Shown here: one piece after another, positions 32,234-43,009 of the stretch
Layout of the letters: the number at the start of each line of letters is the position of its first letter
Numbering within the stretch: position 1 is the stretch's first letter
Source: Rhizophagus irregularis
Lineage: Eukaryota; Glomeromycota; Glomeromycetes; Glomerales; Glomeraceae
Direction: 5' to 3'
Length of the DNA: 64,000 bases
Assembly (NCBI RefSeq): GCF_026210795.1
Contig: NC_089458.1
Location: 2,868,001-2,932,000 of the forward strand
Made by a program: the position numbers and the translations under genes
The notes under the pieces: generated by a model
Database searches by the model: none
Told to the model about the DNA's origin: nothing
The model's input: only the letters and a program-made list of their open reading frames with translations

Positions 32234-32926
32234 ATCAAATATAATGAATTTATGTTCACATAAAGCTTTGTCAATAATCTTAATTACACTATGCCAGTCA
32301 TTAGCATATTGGCGCATAATACAGCTCAGCTCGTCTACAGTGCATGATCCATTAAATAGGCAGACATGTGTAAGATTTTTTCGTATTATCTTTAGGCAGT
32401 TAAAGTAACTCTGGGAGACATATATTAAACTGATGTTATAATGTCGCCCCTCAACAAAATAAGGGATGATTTTCTCCTGCACTTTTTTCAGATCAGCATA
32501 TACATCTTTGAATATAGCTACTTTACCTCTATCCAGAGAAAATGAATCCACCTTAGGAATTTTATCAGGGTTTAAAGCTCAGAATGTAATATTTTCACGG
32601 TATAGCTCTGGATTATTTGCGATTATCTGGAATGCTGATTTGAGGTACATGTATTTTGGCTCCTTGAGTTGGTGGCTGATGAATAGTAAGTCATCACACT
32701 TGATATAGCGTGTCCTTCCTTTCTTCTCATTAAACATTCGATAAAGCTTATTTTCAAGCATAAGATTGAAAACCTCATTAGTTTTCCCTGAATTAGTATG
32801 GCCACAGATCAGTAAAGTAAAAGGCCATTGGGAAACACTGGAATTAGTATTGTATTTTTGGGCATCTTTAATTTCGTTAATATGGTATACAAGCCTTTCA
32901 ACTGGCTCAAATTTCTTTATTTCCAT
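32189..32926 (-). pseudogene. A32-like FtsK/HerA DNA-packaging ATPase, one nonsense codon
   Basis: 245 codons in one frame from ATG at 32926, broken only by TGA at 32579-32581. Walker A is GHTNSGKT (residues 42-49). Later [20 protein letters not shown] and [11 protein letters not shown] match the region around the conserved Gln/Arg of A32-like ATPases of Polintons, adintoviruses and large DNA viruses, which pump genomes into capsids. At the expected Walker B (VAIFKDVY) Lys140 stands where an acid is usual, so a single G-to-A change may have removed the catalytic Glu. The usual family size (about 250 aa) is kept. It is convergent with the coiled-coil gene and 126 bp downstream of a nuclease pseudogene on the same strand. 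This is the best marker that a capsid-forming element was present. Confidence 0.75.
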
Positions 32927-33052
32927 GTCGAATTATTACTAATGAATATTCTAAAAATAATCTTGCAAATTTATGGGACCGCACGGTCTTAGAAAAATGC
33001 CAAGAAAAGGTAGGGACCAAATAATTATATTTGACCTAACTTGAAGAATTAC

Positions 33053-33787
33053 TCAAGAATCCTTTTTCGATAAGTGTATGTTATAGGAAAAAGGGTCACA
33101 TGTGTATGGCACTTTGATAAGACATATATCTTGGTCCTTACATATATCCCGCTTCTTCTAATTGCGCATATTTTGTGATTTTAGATTTTCATTCTCCCAG
33201 TAGTAGAAGCTATTGTGGCGATAGTGTTGAAGACTCTGGAATTCGAATGCAAGATGCAATTCCTCATTATATCCATCCAAGTGTAGTTCATCTAAGAACT
33301 TAGCCCTACATGGTGGAAATTTCTTGCCTAACAAATCCTCAAAAATATATCAACATTTACGCTCTTGAGTATGATGGTATAGAGGACACCAATTGAATAT
33401 TTTTATAATATATTTTAGTGGATACCCCCACTGATGCGCACCATTCTCACAAAACTAAAGATATATATTATAACCATTTATCTACCCAGTCCTTCCTAGA
33501 CATTGACCATCGCGCTTCTTAGCATAATTTTTCGCTTGATTTAGCTCGCTATTAGTAGAAAAGCATATGCAATATGTACAGACAATATGCTTTGAGGCGG
33601 ATGACCAACCCTTTCTGGATCAACTATTAACATAAGTTCTTCTTGGTTCTTGCACAAACCCGCGAAATAGTGCAAATTTTCCATCGAGATAATATAAAAC
33701 TGGCTCATTCTTTATAACAACAACTTTTCGAATTTTATGAATAGAAGGTGACCATATAGGGTTAGTTGCTCTCTTCTGATTCTCCAT
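33053..33787 (-). pseudogene. Second Vsr/PD-(D/E)XK-like endonuclease pseudogene
   Basis: From ATG at 33787 (MENQKRATNPIWSPSIHKIR) one frame of 244 codons runs to TGA 33053-33055, with five internal stops and no indel. The C-terminal half reads [36 protein letters not shown] and HYRHNSF, then [20 protein letters not shown]. This is the Asp, Glu-x-Gln, QH and terminal beta-strand layout of the Vsr-like restriction fold. CTYC and WCP near the middle are remnants of zinc ribbons. FQSLQH has Ser where Gly is usual (G-to-A). It lies upstream of the packaging ATPase on the same strand. Confidence 0.65.
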
Positions 33788-33835
33788 ACCCCTTCCCATT
33801 CTGCATTGGCAAGTAGGTACATCAGGAAATTTTAT

Positions 33836-34445
33836 AGCGCGAAAAATTGCGTAAGTTTACGATTTTGTAAGTTTACGAAAGTTTATGGCATAATATTTCG
33901 AAAAATTTCAAAATATTACGTAAGTTTACAATTTCGTAAGATTTATGTGATATTACGGTTAAAATATTACGTAAGTTTTCAATATCGTAAGATTTACGCA
34001 ATATTACGGTCAAAATATTCTGCAAATTTACGAAACTGTAAACCTGCGTAATATTACAGTTAAAATATTTCGAAAATTTACGAAACTGTAAACCTGCGTA
34101 ATATTACGGTTGAAATATTTCGAAAATTTACGAAACTGTAAACCTGCGTAATATTACGGTTAAAATATTTCGAAAATTTACGAAACTGTAAACCTGCGTA
34201 ATATTACGGTTGAAATATTTTGAAAATTTACGAAACTGTAAACCTGCGTAATATTACGGTTAAAATATTTCAAAAATTTACGAAACTGTAAACCTGCGTA
34301 ATATTACGGTTGAAATATTTTGAAAATTTACGAAACTGTAAATCTGCGTAATATTACGGTTAAAATATTTCGAAAATTTACGAAACTGTAAACCTGCGTA
34401 ATATTACGGTTGAAATATTTCGAAAATTTACAAGATTGTAAACTG
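33836..34445. repeat. 50-bp minisatellite rich in CGTAA/TTACG (about 10-12 units)
   Basis: Units built from ACCTGCGTAATATTACGGTT and ATATTTCGAAAATTTACG repeat with exact 50-bp spacing (CCTGCG at 34,043, 34,093, 34,143, 34,193, 34,243, 34,293 and 34,393; one TCTGCG at 34,343). The left part is more degenerate. CGTAATATTACG is itself palindromic. Related words occur at 43.0-43.5 kb and in the 57-kb palindrome. Confidence 0.88.
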
Positions 34446-34818
34446 CATATGCAGTAGAACGTATACAAGAGAGGCATGTGATACTATTGAATAATCAAAA
34501 ATAATATAAACACCTTTTCTTTTATATAAACACCTTTTTTTTTAAGTTTGGGAAAGCAAATTTATTTTTATTTACGAATTTTTTATTATTTACAATTTTT
34601 ATGTTAAAAATTAAAGTAAATTCTAATTTTTATTATAACTTAATAAAAAAATACACATTTGATACTTGTTCGCTACTATTTTATAAAATAGTACCCAGGC
34701 TGTACGGCGTGGACGTCAGTATCAGTCACAGCCCAAAAAAAACGTGAGTCTCCAGCCGATATTTGGTACGGACTGGGCCTAGCTATTCACTTAATAAATA
34801 ATAAAAAAATAAAAATAA
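34446..34818. other. Spacer 3' of the Myb/SANT gene
   Basis: AT-rich, no gene. A GC-richer segment near 34,690-34,790 (GTACCCAGGCTGTACGGCG) has no recognisable coding content. Confidence 0.45.
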
Positions 34819-35443
34819 TTATCTTCTTCTACGATACGTAGGTAAGTTTCTCCTTGCCCTACGATCATTACGCATGACTAAAATTGATCAAATTGATCAA
34901 ATTTAAAACATGAACGTAAATATTAATTATAAATTTTATTATAGTATAATTACCCGGTCTTTCCCAAAATCTCGTTCTAAATTCGCGATAATATCTTGCG
35001 CCAGTACGCGTCCACAGCTGCCGCCCAGGGTTACCATTACGATAAAGGACATAGTTCTAAATATCAAAATCAGTTTGAATATTCGGTAAATACATTTAAT
35101 TTATATGAATGTAATTTTATTTATTTACTTACATGGTAATCCCTGACGAGGTTCCTCCACTTTTGGCTGCACTGTTGCCCGGAAACCCTCGTTCGAAATA
35201 TTCTATTTATTCTGATTCAATTAAATGGATTGGTTAATTTGAATTTAAATTCTTTCTTAAAGAAATTATAGATATTAGTCATATGAACCTATTGGCAACA
35301 GAGTCCCAAAAATCTTGGCGGCTTCTACCATTAATATTGTGGTAAGCGCAGTTTCTGTCTCGGCATATGTCAACAAATTCGTCCATCATAGCCCAGTTCC
35401 AATGAACGTTATAGTGGGAATGACGACGTGTGTGGCGAGGCAT
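34819..35443 (-). CDS. Myb/SANT-like DNA-binding protein, 128 aa, four exons, intact
   Basis: Exons (minus strand): 35443-35289, 35202-35133, 35056-34954 and 34877-34819, together 387 nt with TAA at 34819-34821. All four join in frame through GT-AG introns (donors GTTCAT, GTAAGT and GTAATT; acceptors AAATAG, ATTTAG and TTTTAG). The protein reads WNWAMMDEFVDICRDRNCAY, SRQDFWDSVANR, then SGQQCSQKWRNLVRDYHV and ARYYREFRTRFWERP. The trihelical Trp pattern and QCxxKWxxL recognition helix are those of Myb/SANT-like domains. The C-terminus is Arg-rich. In Harbinger-type elements such proteins accompany the transposase; here a decayed relative is at 25,053. A nuclear, DNA-binding role is inferred. 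It is the cleanest small gene in the accessory region. Confidence 0.78.
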
Positions 35444-35924
35444 TATTAGATTAGATTTGATTTTTATAATTTGATTTTGGGATGAGTAAAAATTTGAAAG
35501 AAAGTCGTAAAATGTCACTTTAAATAAAATTTGAACAATACCTCTTTGGTTTGATTTTATTTCTCGTTTCAATTAAAATTTAATTTATTAGACTTTTCAT
35601 CATTAAACATATTAATTAAATCTCATGCAGATATGGATTATCTAAATATAAATATCATGATTCTAAATATAAATATAAATCACTTAATTTATTTTAATTT
35701 TTTTTAAAAAAAAAAATCTTAGTTTGATTTCAATTAAAAATAATTAAAAATCATGTACATGTTTTGGTTATTTAAATATAAATATCAATATATTATATTT
35801 AAAAATAAACCAATTTATTATTAGCACATTCTATTGAATTTTAAAAAAATCAATTTTTTTTTTAAAAAAAAAATCATCAATATATCATATTTAAAAATAA
35901 AACAATTATATTCTGATTAAATAT
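35444..35924. other. Promoter-side AT-rich spacer
   Basis: Upstream region of the minus-strand Myb/SANT gene. It contains poly-A/T tracts and a repeated word (AAATATAAATATCA at about 35,644 and 35,776). No gene seen. Confidence 0.45.
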
Positions 35925-36301
35925 TTTGCGTACATTTCTTAAAAAAATCATAAAAAAAATCTTGTACGTCGTACATGCAATTACTAAATATCATCCCCTT
36001 GTGATAAATAAAAAATTACGCAACACAAATTCAACACAAACTCAACACAAATTTAACAAATTTAACGAAATTTGGCCAAAATTAATAATTTTTTACCAGA
36101 ATTATCAACACAAATTGAACACAAATTGAACACAAATTTCAGTCACGATTTATTTATGTCACACCCGTGTTGTTAATAATTAAATAAATAAATCTGCATT
36201 TTATTTATGATATGGGAAACGTGACCATAAATTCTTTAAGGATATAATTTTATTAAAATAAATCAAAACTCCTATATCAAGTGACTAAAAAATATATTTA
36301 T

Positions 36302-39300
36302 TTACGAAATATTCATTTTGTTTATCAAATCGAGTACTATGTGAACGACACCATGTATAGACTCTATAGCTACAAAGTTATATAATTCTATCAATTTTAA
36401 GTGAGGACATCCATATAAATATGGGTTCCTTTTAGATTTAAAATCGTACCATTGAATTAATGCGAGATTTAGCGGTGGGTCTGTTAATGCTTCTGCTGAC
36501 AATAAGGCCTATAAATAATAAATATTTATTAATACTTTATAATAAATTATTACATAAATTGGAAAAATACCTGTCCATAACAAAGTCCTTTGTCTGATAT
36601 ATAATCATTTGATTCTTCAGAATCCATTGAAATAGCTATGTCGCTAAACCATACTTTATTATGATACCTGTTTGTGGCACGCATTATGGCACCATTTTCC
36701 AGTGTTATTGATCCGTATATGTTTATTCGGGTTTCACCAATAATTGTGAACCCATCAAGTAAATCTAGATATAAATTCAGACAACTTATAAATCTAGCAA
36801 AACCGGTCTGCATTTTATTGTCTACGGAATCTTTTTTTTCATTAAAAAATGTATTTGCATCTTGTAAAGAGAAATCAAAGAGTCTTGCAGAAAATTTACA
36901 AGTGCGAGGTGTTTTTGCCGGATTCACTGAATGTTGAGACATTCTAATAGATATTGCTTGACGTTTTATCTATTAATTTAATTTCCATCTTAAGTTATAT
37001 AATAAATATATACAATAAATAAATTTCCAAATACTTACAGTTCGTAAAAGCTGAGGTTCGACATCTTTTTTATTGCTAATTCGGTAGGGTATTTTAACGA
37101 AATATTTGTGAAGACTTTTGTAAGTTTCTGTGGTATAGCCATTTATTGCGCCATAAGATCGTATTGAGTCAATAATGTGATGATAAACCCATGAATGCAA
37201 TTTAGGCAACTTCAAATTAGAAGAAGAAACAAATTTAAAAGCCTTGACAAACATCCGCGCCCATCTATGTATTGCATCCTAAAATTTAAATGTTAATTTA
37301 ATTTATTTAATTTAAATTTTCGATTTTACTAAAATTTTAATACATACATTAAATTTCTTCAAGTCACTTTCACTAAATTCTTCATATCTACTTAAAATAT
37401 ACATTTCATTCCAATATTCGTACAATTTCACAAGATCATCATTATTTACAAAATTATCTACTTCGTTATTATTTTCATCATATAAATTATCAATAACAAA
37501 TATCATGACTTTCATCAAACTTCGATATTCATTAGCAGTTAATCTTGCAATTGACTGCAGTCCATTGGAAAAAATTTTAATGGCGGGAAAACGTGGAATT
37601 GCTGCTAGACGGCGATCTACTTCTTCAACTAATTTATTACCATTAACATGTTTGCAATTTTAAGATATCGCACGTGAAGATAATTTGATAACGAAATAAA
37701 CCCAAATCTAAATGATGCATTCTGTCAGGAACAGTAGCCAAGTAGATATTTATATTCCTTGATAATATAAATATTTATAATTAATATATATATATGTTAT
37801 TATAATTATTTCTACTTTTGCATACTTACGGCAAATCCCAAAAAAAATTAGGTACAGATTCTATGCAAACAGATTTTTGTGTATCATTTTCAAAGTATTT
37901 ACGCATTTCATCATGAGTTCTTAGTATTACATCATTAACCGATAAGTTTATATTTGCAAGATTGTCCCTTTTAATTAAACAGAAGTGACATGGAAGGCTT
38001 GAATTGGAGGATTTATAAACTAAACAAAAACTTGTAGCTTCTGGCCAATCTGCAATAATAGTTGAAACTCTAGGATAAAACCAGGTATTTTCATTATTTA
38101 TAAAAAGGTCTATACCATCTTTTAATAAAATAATTGGTTCTAGTAAATGACGTAAAGATTTATGAAAGGTATCACGAACCAGATCTTTATTTGCAACTTC
38201 TAAAATTGGTAAATATCCCAAAAGTTGCTTTGCATCCTGTTTATTACGACGCCATATTGGGATATTGCCTAATGAAATATATATTGGATGCAATTGACTT
38301 TTTCCTAATGTATCTGTAGTTGTTGCATCTGAATATAAAATAATTGATAATAATTTGGAACCAGTAGGTAAGGATTCTTGCGTAGTTTTCCACCATTTTC
38401 CAGTGTTTTGTTCACTGTAAATACTTTTTCTATTATACTATAAAATAATATAAATAAATTAAAATAAATATTATTTAAATTATTGAATTAACTAATATTT
38501 ACTATTTACCTCATAGTTTTTGTAAGATAGCGCAAAATTTTGTGTTATGTCAGGAACAGTTAAGATATTTTTAATGCACTGTATTAAGTTTTGATAATAA
38601 AGAAAATAATCTTTATCCTTATGTTTTGTTATAAGAACTTTACTAAATTCTAAATTAGAAAACTTCATATTATTCATAAATGCTCGTCCCTGTTCAATAT
38701 TTTTTGGTAATAGTGATTCTGTAAGATTTGAATGTTTATTAAAAAAACGTATTATTTCATTACCACCTTTATTGTTTATTTTATATTTCATTACTAATAA
38801 CATTAGATCTTTATAAGCATCATTAGGAAATTCTGTGCAAGTTTTGGTATTGAGATTTTTGGGTTCTTCAAAAATTTCAGGCTCTTCAGATGAATCTAAT
38901 ATATTTTCAAAGTTACTATCTTCAAGGCTCATCTCTGATATTGCACTTCCAATACTGTCAAATGACATATTTTGTACATTATTATCATCATCCACCTAAA
39001 ATTATAAACCAAAATGAGTTAGTATAATTTGAGCTTTTTCTTTAAAAAGAATAATCTGGAATAACATAATTATTGAGCTTTTTCTTTAAAAAGAATAATC
39101 TGAAATAACATAATTACCTCAACTTTATCATTTTCATATTCACTACTTAGATTACTTCTTGTATCCATTTCACTGCTATATTTTTCACTATCATTATTAT
39201 CATCATCATCTTCTACTTCTACTTCTACATTTTTTAAGCATTTTTGGGCGTGTTGAGTATATGCAAAGCGTTGACTGAATATTCGCATACAAAGAGGGCA

Positions 39301-39312
39301 TTTGAAACTCAT
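36302..39312 (-). pseudogene. Plavaka transposase, seven exons, one frameshift
   Basis: Exons (minus): 39312-39118, 38995-38510, 38437-37830, 37757-37348, 37278-37039, 36969-36571 and 36508-36302, all with GT-AG borders. The N-terminus has a C2H2 finger (CPLCMRIFSQRFAYTQHAQK), then an acidic stretch. The catalytic region has LYSDATTTDTLGKSQLHPIY and ISLGNIPIWRR, the family signature around the first Asp, then PDRMHHLDLGLFRYQ. In exon 4 the frame must shift by one base near 37,655 (after CDILKLQ, before KHVNGNK), because exon 4 has 410 nt where the borders need 409 or fewer by phase. Apart from that all exons join in frame. The protein would excise and insert the element; this copy is probably dead or needs a sequencing check. 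Confidence 0.83.
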
Positions 39313-39506
39313 GTACTAAATTAACGCGTCAAATTTGATGAAAAGTATCAATTCACTATTTAATTTATATGAGATTATGTGTGCTAATAAAATTATATTG
39401 CAAATTCATTGTAAAAATTTAATGAATTAATTGAATGGATTACAATTGATTGAGTTATTTGAATAGACACGATTACGCAAATTTATGCATTAATGAATGA
39501 AACTGG

Positions 39507-39805
39507 CTGTAAGAATCTGGTGGCTAATATCGCGGAATCATTCGCAATTTTATGCATTATAGCAAAATTTAAAATATGCGAAACACTCAGCAATTTTGCT
39601 GTCGGGAACTTGCCGAGTTCGTGGGTTGGCAAATCTAAAAATAAATGTAACAAGTCTATGATGTACCATATAAATATTGTTTATTATTTTATTTACTATT
39701 TCAATTTGCCGGCAACCTGCCAAGTGAATCTGACAGCAAAAGTGCTGAGTGTTTCGCATATTTTAAATTTGCTGTAACAGGCTGTAAGAATTCGGATGGC
39801 TTATT
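39507..39805. mobile_element. Nested inverted-repeat element between direct repeats
   Basis: Arms at 39,560-39,603 and 39,730-39,776 are inverted copies (AAAATTTAAAATATGCGAAA; CACTCAGCA). Outside them GGCTGTAAGAATYYGG is repeated directly at about 39,507 and 39,779. The element lies in the promoter region shared by the two divergent genes of the Plavaka element. Confidence 0.6.
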
Positions 39806-40414
39806 CAATCGGCTAATCATCTGATAATCAGCCGCAAATTTATTGGCTTAACGATGGCAAATCACTTTTACAATAATAGACGGATGATCGCCACAAATTT
39901 ATGCGATAATCAGGTTATAAGCGCTCAAGATCACTATCAATCTGATCAGCTAAATGAGTTCACTGGCTGCAACTTTTTTTTCCATGCATAAAAGTAAAAA
40001 CTGCATGTGTAACGTATTTATTTTTTTATAAATTGGATTTGATTAATATTTCGATTGTACTATGTGCTTTTACGAGAGAGTTTTTTTTTAAAGTTCTCTT
40101 ATGAAAGTGTTACAATATTTTTTCGTAATATCACGATGCAAAATTTTTGCATTAGTACATTCATTTTTCGTAATATTTCGCATTAGTTCATCCATTTTTC
40201 GCAATATTTCGCAAGTTTTTTTTCTTTTTTAGTATAGAATGGCGGAAATTACCTTATGACAGCTTGCCTCCTTTTTCTGAATTTCTGATTCATGTATTTC
40301 CCCTTTTTCCTCATCCTTTTCGAATTTTCTAGTTCACCTTTTTCTCATATATTTCCTCTTTTTTCTCATATATTTCCTCCTTTTTCATATTTTCGTTTTA
40401 AATTTATTATCATA

Positions 40415-41838
40415 ATGGCTACAAAGCGTGGCGAGAAACGAAGAATTGATGATAATGAAAGATTTTCAAAACGTAGTACTGAGGGTAGCGAAGCTGAGAA
40501 GCGAGTGAGAATATCCGATGATAGCATTGATGGTATATATGACATGATATGTATTATATTCTTTATAAAAGAAATTATATAATATATAGTTAAATTATAT
40601 TTTATTGTTAAAGTTAATAAAAAAACAATAGAAAAACTATTAAGAACCAATTCGCAGATAATTTCTAAGCTTGAAGTTCTTATCACTGGACAAAAAAATC
40701 TCGAAACCTGTCTCTCGAAAGATAGAAAAAAAGCTCAACGATAATAACAAAAATAATAATAATACAATAGATCCGGAGTATGTAAAGGTAATAAAGATGA
40801 ATATTATTTAATGTAAACCTGAAATGCTAACCTCGTTTGATTAGGAGGCTCGTTAAGAAGGTGTCGAAAATTTTATTTGAAAATTTTGTTTATTCTTCGC
40901 AAGACGAGTACAAACTCGCTACCGAAAAATATTTAAAAGACAAAAATCCGGAATTTATGCGCCAGTTCAAAAAAAATCAATGGATTATTTTTTTCGAAAA
41001 AAAAATTGCCCCGACTGTAAGTTAAAGCAATTATGAATTTTATTAAATTTCATACTAACATTTTTTTTTAATAGTTAGTACAAAAACATAGAAGCATACG
41101 AGGGACGTTCACGTCTAGAGTTAAAGACGTTATGTATTCTGTTTTCGAAGTGACTGGGCATAAATTACCGTCTATTAACACTCAGGCTAGTCCGTCAAAG
41201 ATTCAGGAATGGAAGAGTAAGGCAGAAGTGAAAAGATGTTACAACAACCTATTTAAAAAGGTTAAAGATGGGCAACCTACGACATATATGTCGCTGATAA
41301 TTGATAAGTTGCGAAAAGAAAATAAAAATCCCTCAAAAACACAAATAGCATATGCGATTAGCATATGTGAAACGTACTTAAATCCTAATAATCAAAACAT
41401 TCAAATGAGCGAAAGTATAATGAAGTCGAAGATAATCAACAACTTAGTAAGTTTTTAATTTACAATTTGCAAAATGTGAATTATTTGAATTACAGTTTAT
41501 TTATTTATTTATTGATTTTTAGCAAAAGTTGGAAAATAGGGATAAATTTACACATTCGGACGATGATTCTCATGATGGTAATGATGTAGATGATGGTGGT
41601 GATAGAGCAGCTGACGATAGAGCAGGTGCAGCTGATGATGGTGTGACTAACGATGGTAGGCCTAACGATGGTGCGGCTAACGATGATGCGGCCAAGCGAT
41701 GGTGCGGCCAATGATGGAATGTGGACGAATAATGGCATAGCTGATGATGATATACTTTCTATTTACTCTTATAACATGGAGGAGGAAGGTCGGTATGTAA
41801 ATAGTTTATTAGAGAATTATGGGTTGCATAGGAAATAA
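40415..41838 (+). pseudogene. Companion gene of the Plavaka element, about five exons, frameshifted
   Basis: Exon 1 40415-40532 (MATKRGEKRRIDDNERFSK). Exon 2 runs from about 40,615 to about 40,789 with a slip in an A-run near 40,730. Exon 3 runs from about 40,845 to 41016. Exon 4 is 41075-41446 (HRSIRGTFTSRVKDVMYSVF and WKSKAEVKRCYNNLFKKV). Exon 5 is 41523-41838, with a one-base slip near 41,697 inside a GATGGTGCGGCCAA repeat. The C-terminus is an Asp/Asn/Gly-rich low-complexity tract ending SLLENYGLHRK. The middle is basic and helical and could bind DNA. I know of no named domain. Its position inside the arms, divergent from the transposase, suggests an accessory transposition protein, as in two-gene CACTA elements; this is inference. 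Confidence 0.55.
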
Positions 41839-42147
41839 ATATTATTTTTTATATATATCACACGTAATAGCATTTTTTTTACCATAATTAATATAGTTTT
41901 AATAAATAAAATGGTTATTAATTCTTAACAACACGGGTGTGACATAAATAAATCGTGGCTGAAATTTGTGTTCAATTTGTGTTCAATTTGTGTTGATAAT
42001 TCTGGTAAAAATTTGTTAATTTTGGCCAAATTTCGTTAAATTCCGTTAAATTTGTGTTCGAATTTGTGTTGATAATTTTTAATTTATCACGAGGGGATAA
42101 TATTTAGTAATTGTGCATATACAATTTCTGTGATTTTTTAAAATGCA

Positions 42148-43000
42148 GATTTTCGTAATTTTACGATATCGTATTTTCTGGCCAATCAAATTAGGCTGAT
42201 CCTTGCATGTGATTTAATCATTTAATCATTTTAATCATGCACGCGTTTTTGTCTTATTTATTTTTGTTTCTTATTTCTTTATTCTTTTGTTCAATATTTT
42301 TAATTTTTTTGTCTCTTCTTTCTATTATTTCTTTAATTATATACAATATATTTACATATATTTCATAATTTATTGCTTTGCAGGTATAGAAATATTTGTT
42401 TATTAATACTAATTATTTTCATTTTTTTTTACCTCTTTGTTATTTTGTATCGTAATACTAACAATAATATCCATGTTTCCTTTATTCCTTTTTACTTGTA
42501 CTTTAATACTAACGATACTAACAATACTAACAACATGTTTATTTTTTCCTTTCTCTTTATTTCTTTATTCTTTTGTTCAATTACTTTGCAGGTATAGAAA
42601 TATTTATTTATTAATACTAATTATTTTAATATTAACGCGTTTTTTTTACCTCGTTACTTTATGTCGTAATACTAACAATACTATCTACGTTTCCTTTATT
42701 TCTTTTTACTTGTACTTTAATACTAATGATAATATCCATGTTTCTTTTACTCCTTTTACTGTTTCTTTAACTCTTTTTACCTTAATACTAACAATAATAA
42801 CAATATTTCTTTTATCTTTATATCTAATACTAACGTTACTATAGCTGTTTCTCTTCTTTTTTACGTCTAATAATATTGTTACTCTACTCTTTCTTTTTTT
42901 TACTTTTATGTATTCTGTATATATTAATAAATACTTGTAATTTTTTATGATTATATCTAATAAAACATACATTATATAAACTTATAGTACAGAAAATGAA
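42148..43000. repeat. Pyrimidine-rich stretch with a ~213-bp tandem duplication
   Basis: The segment starting TTTGCAGGTATAGAAATATT at 42,379 recurs at 42,591 with the same order of words (AATACTAACAATA, ATCCATGTTTCC, TTTACTTGTACTTTAATACT). The whole region is a T/C-rich tract with CTAACAATA repeats. Its open frames are low-complexity and not considered coding. Confidence 0.7.
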
Positions 43001-43009
43001 GTATTATTT

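Larger units (their letters stand above)
35925..42147. mobile_element. Plavaka-type (CMC/EnSpm-like) DNA transposon with long inverted arms (~6.2 kb)
   Basis: Left arm about 35,930-36,173 and right arm about 41,927-42,147 are inverted copies of each other (AACAACACGGGTGTGACATA inward; CAATTACTAAATAT and ATCACRAGGGGAT outward). Both arms carry CAACACAAATT words repeated three to five times, like the subterminal repeats of CACTA-group elements. Inside are a minus-strand transposase and a plus-strand companion gene, transcribed towards opposite ends. The exact outer ends and target duplication were not resolved. Frameshifts in both genes suggest it is inactive but fairly young. Confidence 0.75.

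Noticed and set aside
33836-34051. 81-codon frame with repeated RKIY peptides
   Set aside because: Translation of the 50-bp satellite.
40292-40686. Upstream extension from 40,292 and antisense frame 40,366-40,686
   Set aside because: Extension is a Phe/Ser-rich translation of a T/C tract; the antisense frame mirrors the companion gene.
42373-42972. Overlapping hydrophobic open frames on both strands
   Set aside because: Translations of a T/C-rich tandem duplication; not membrane proteins.
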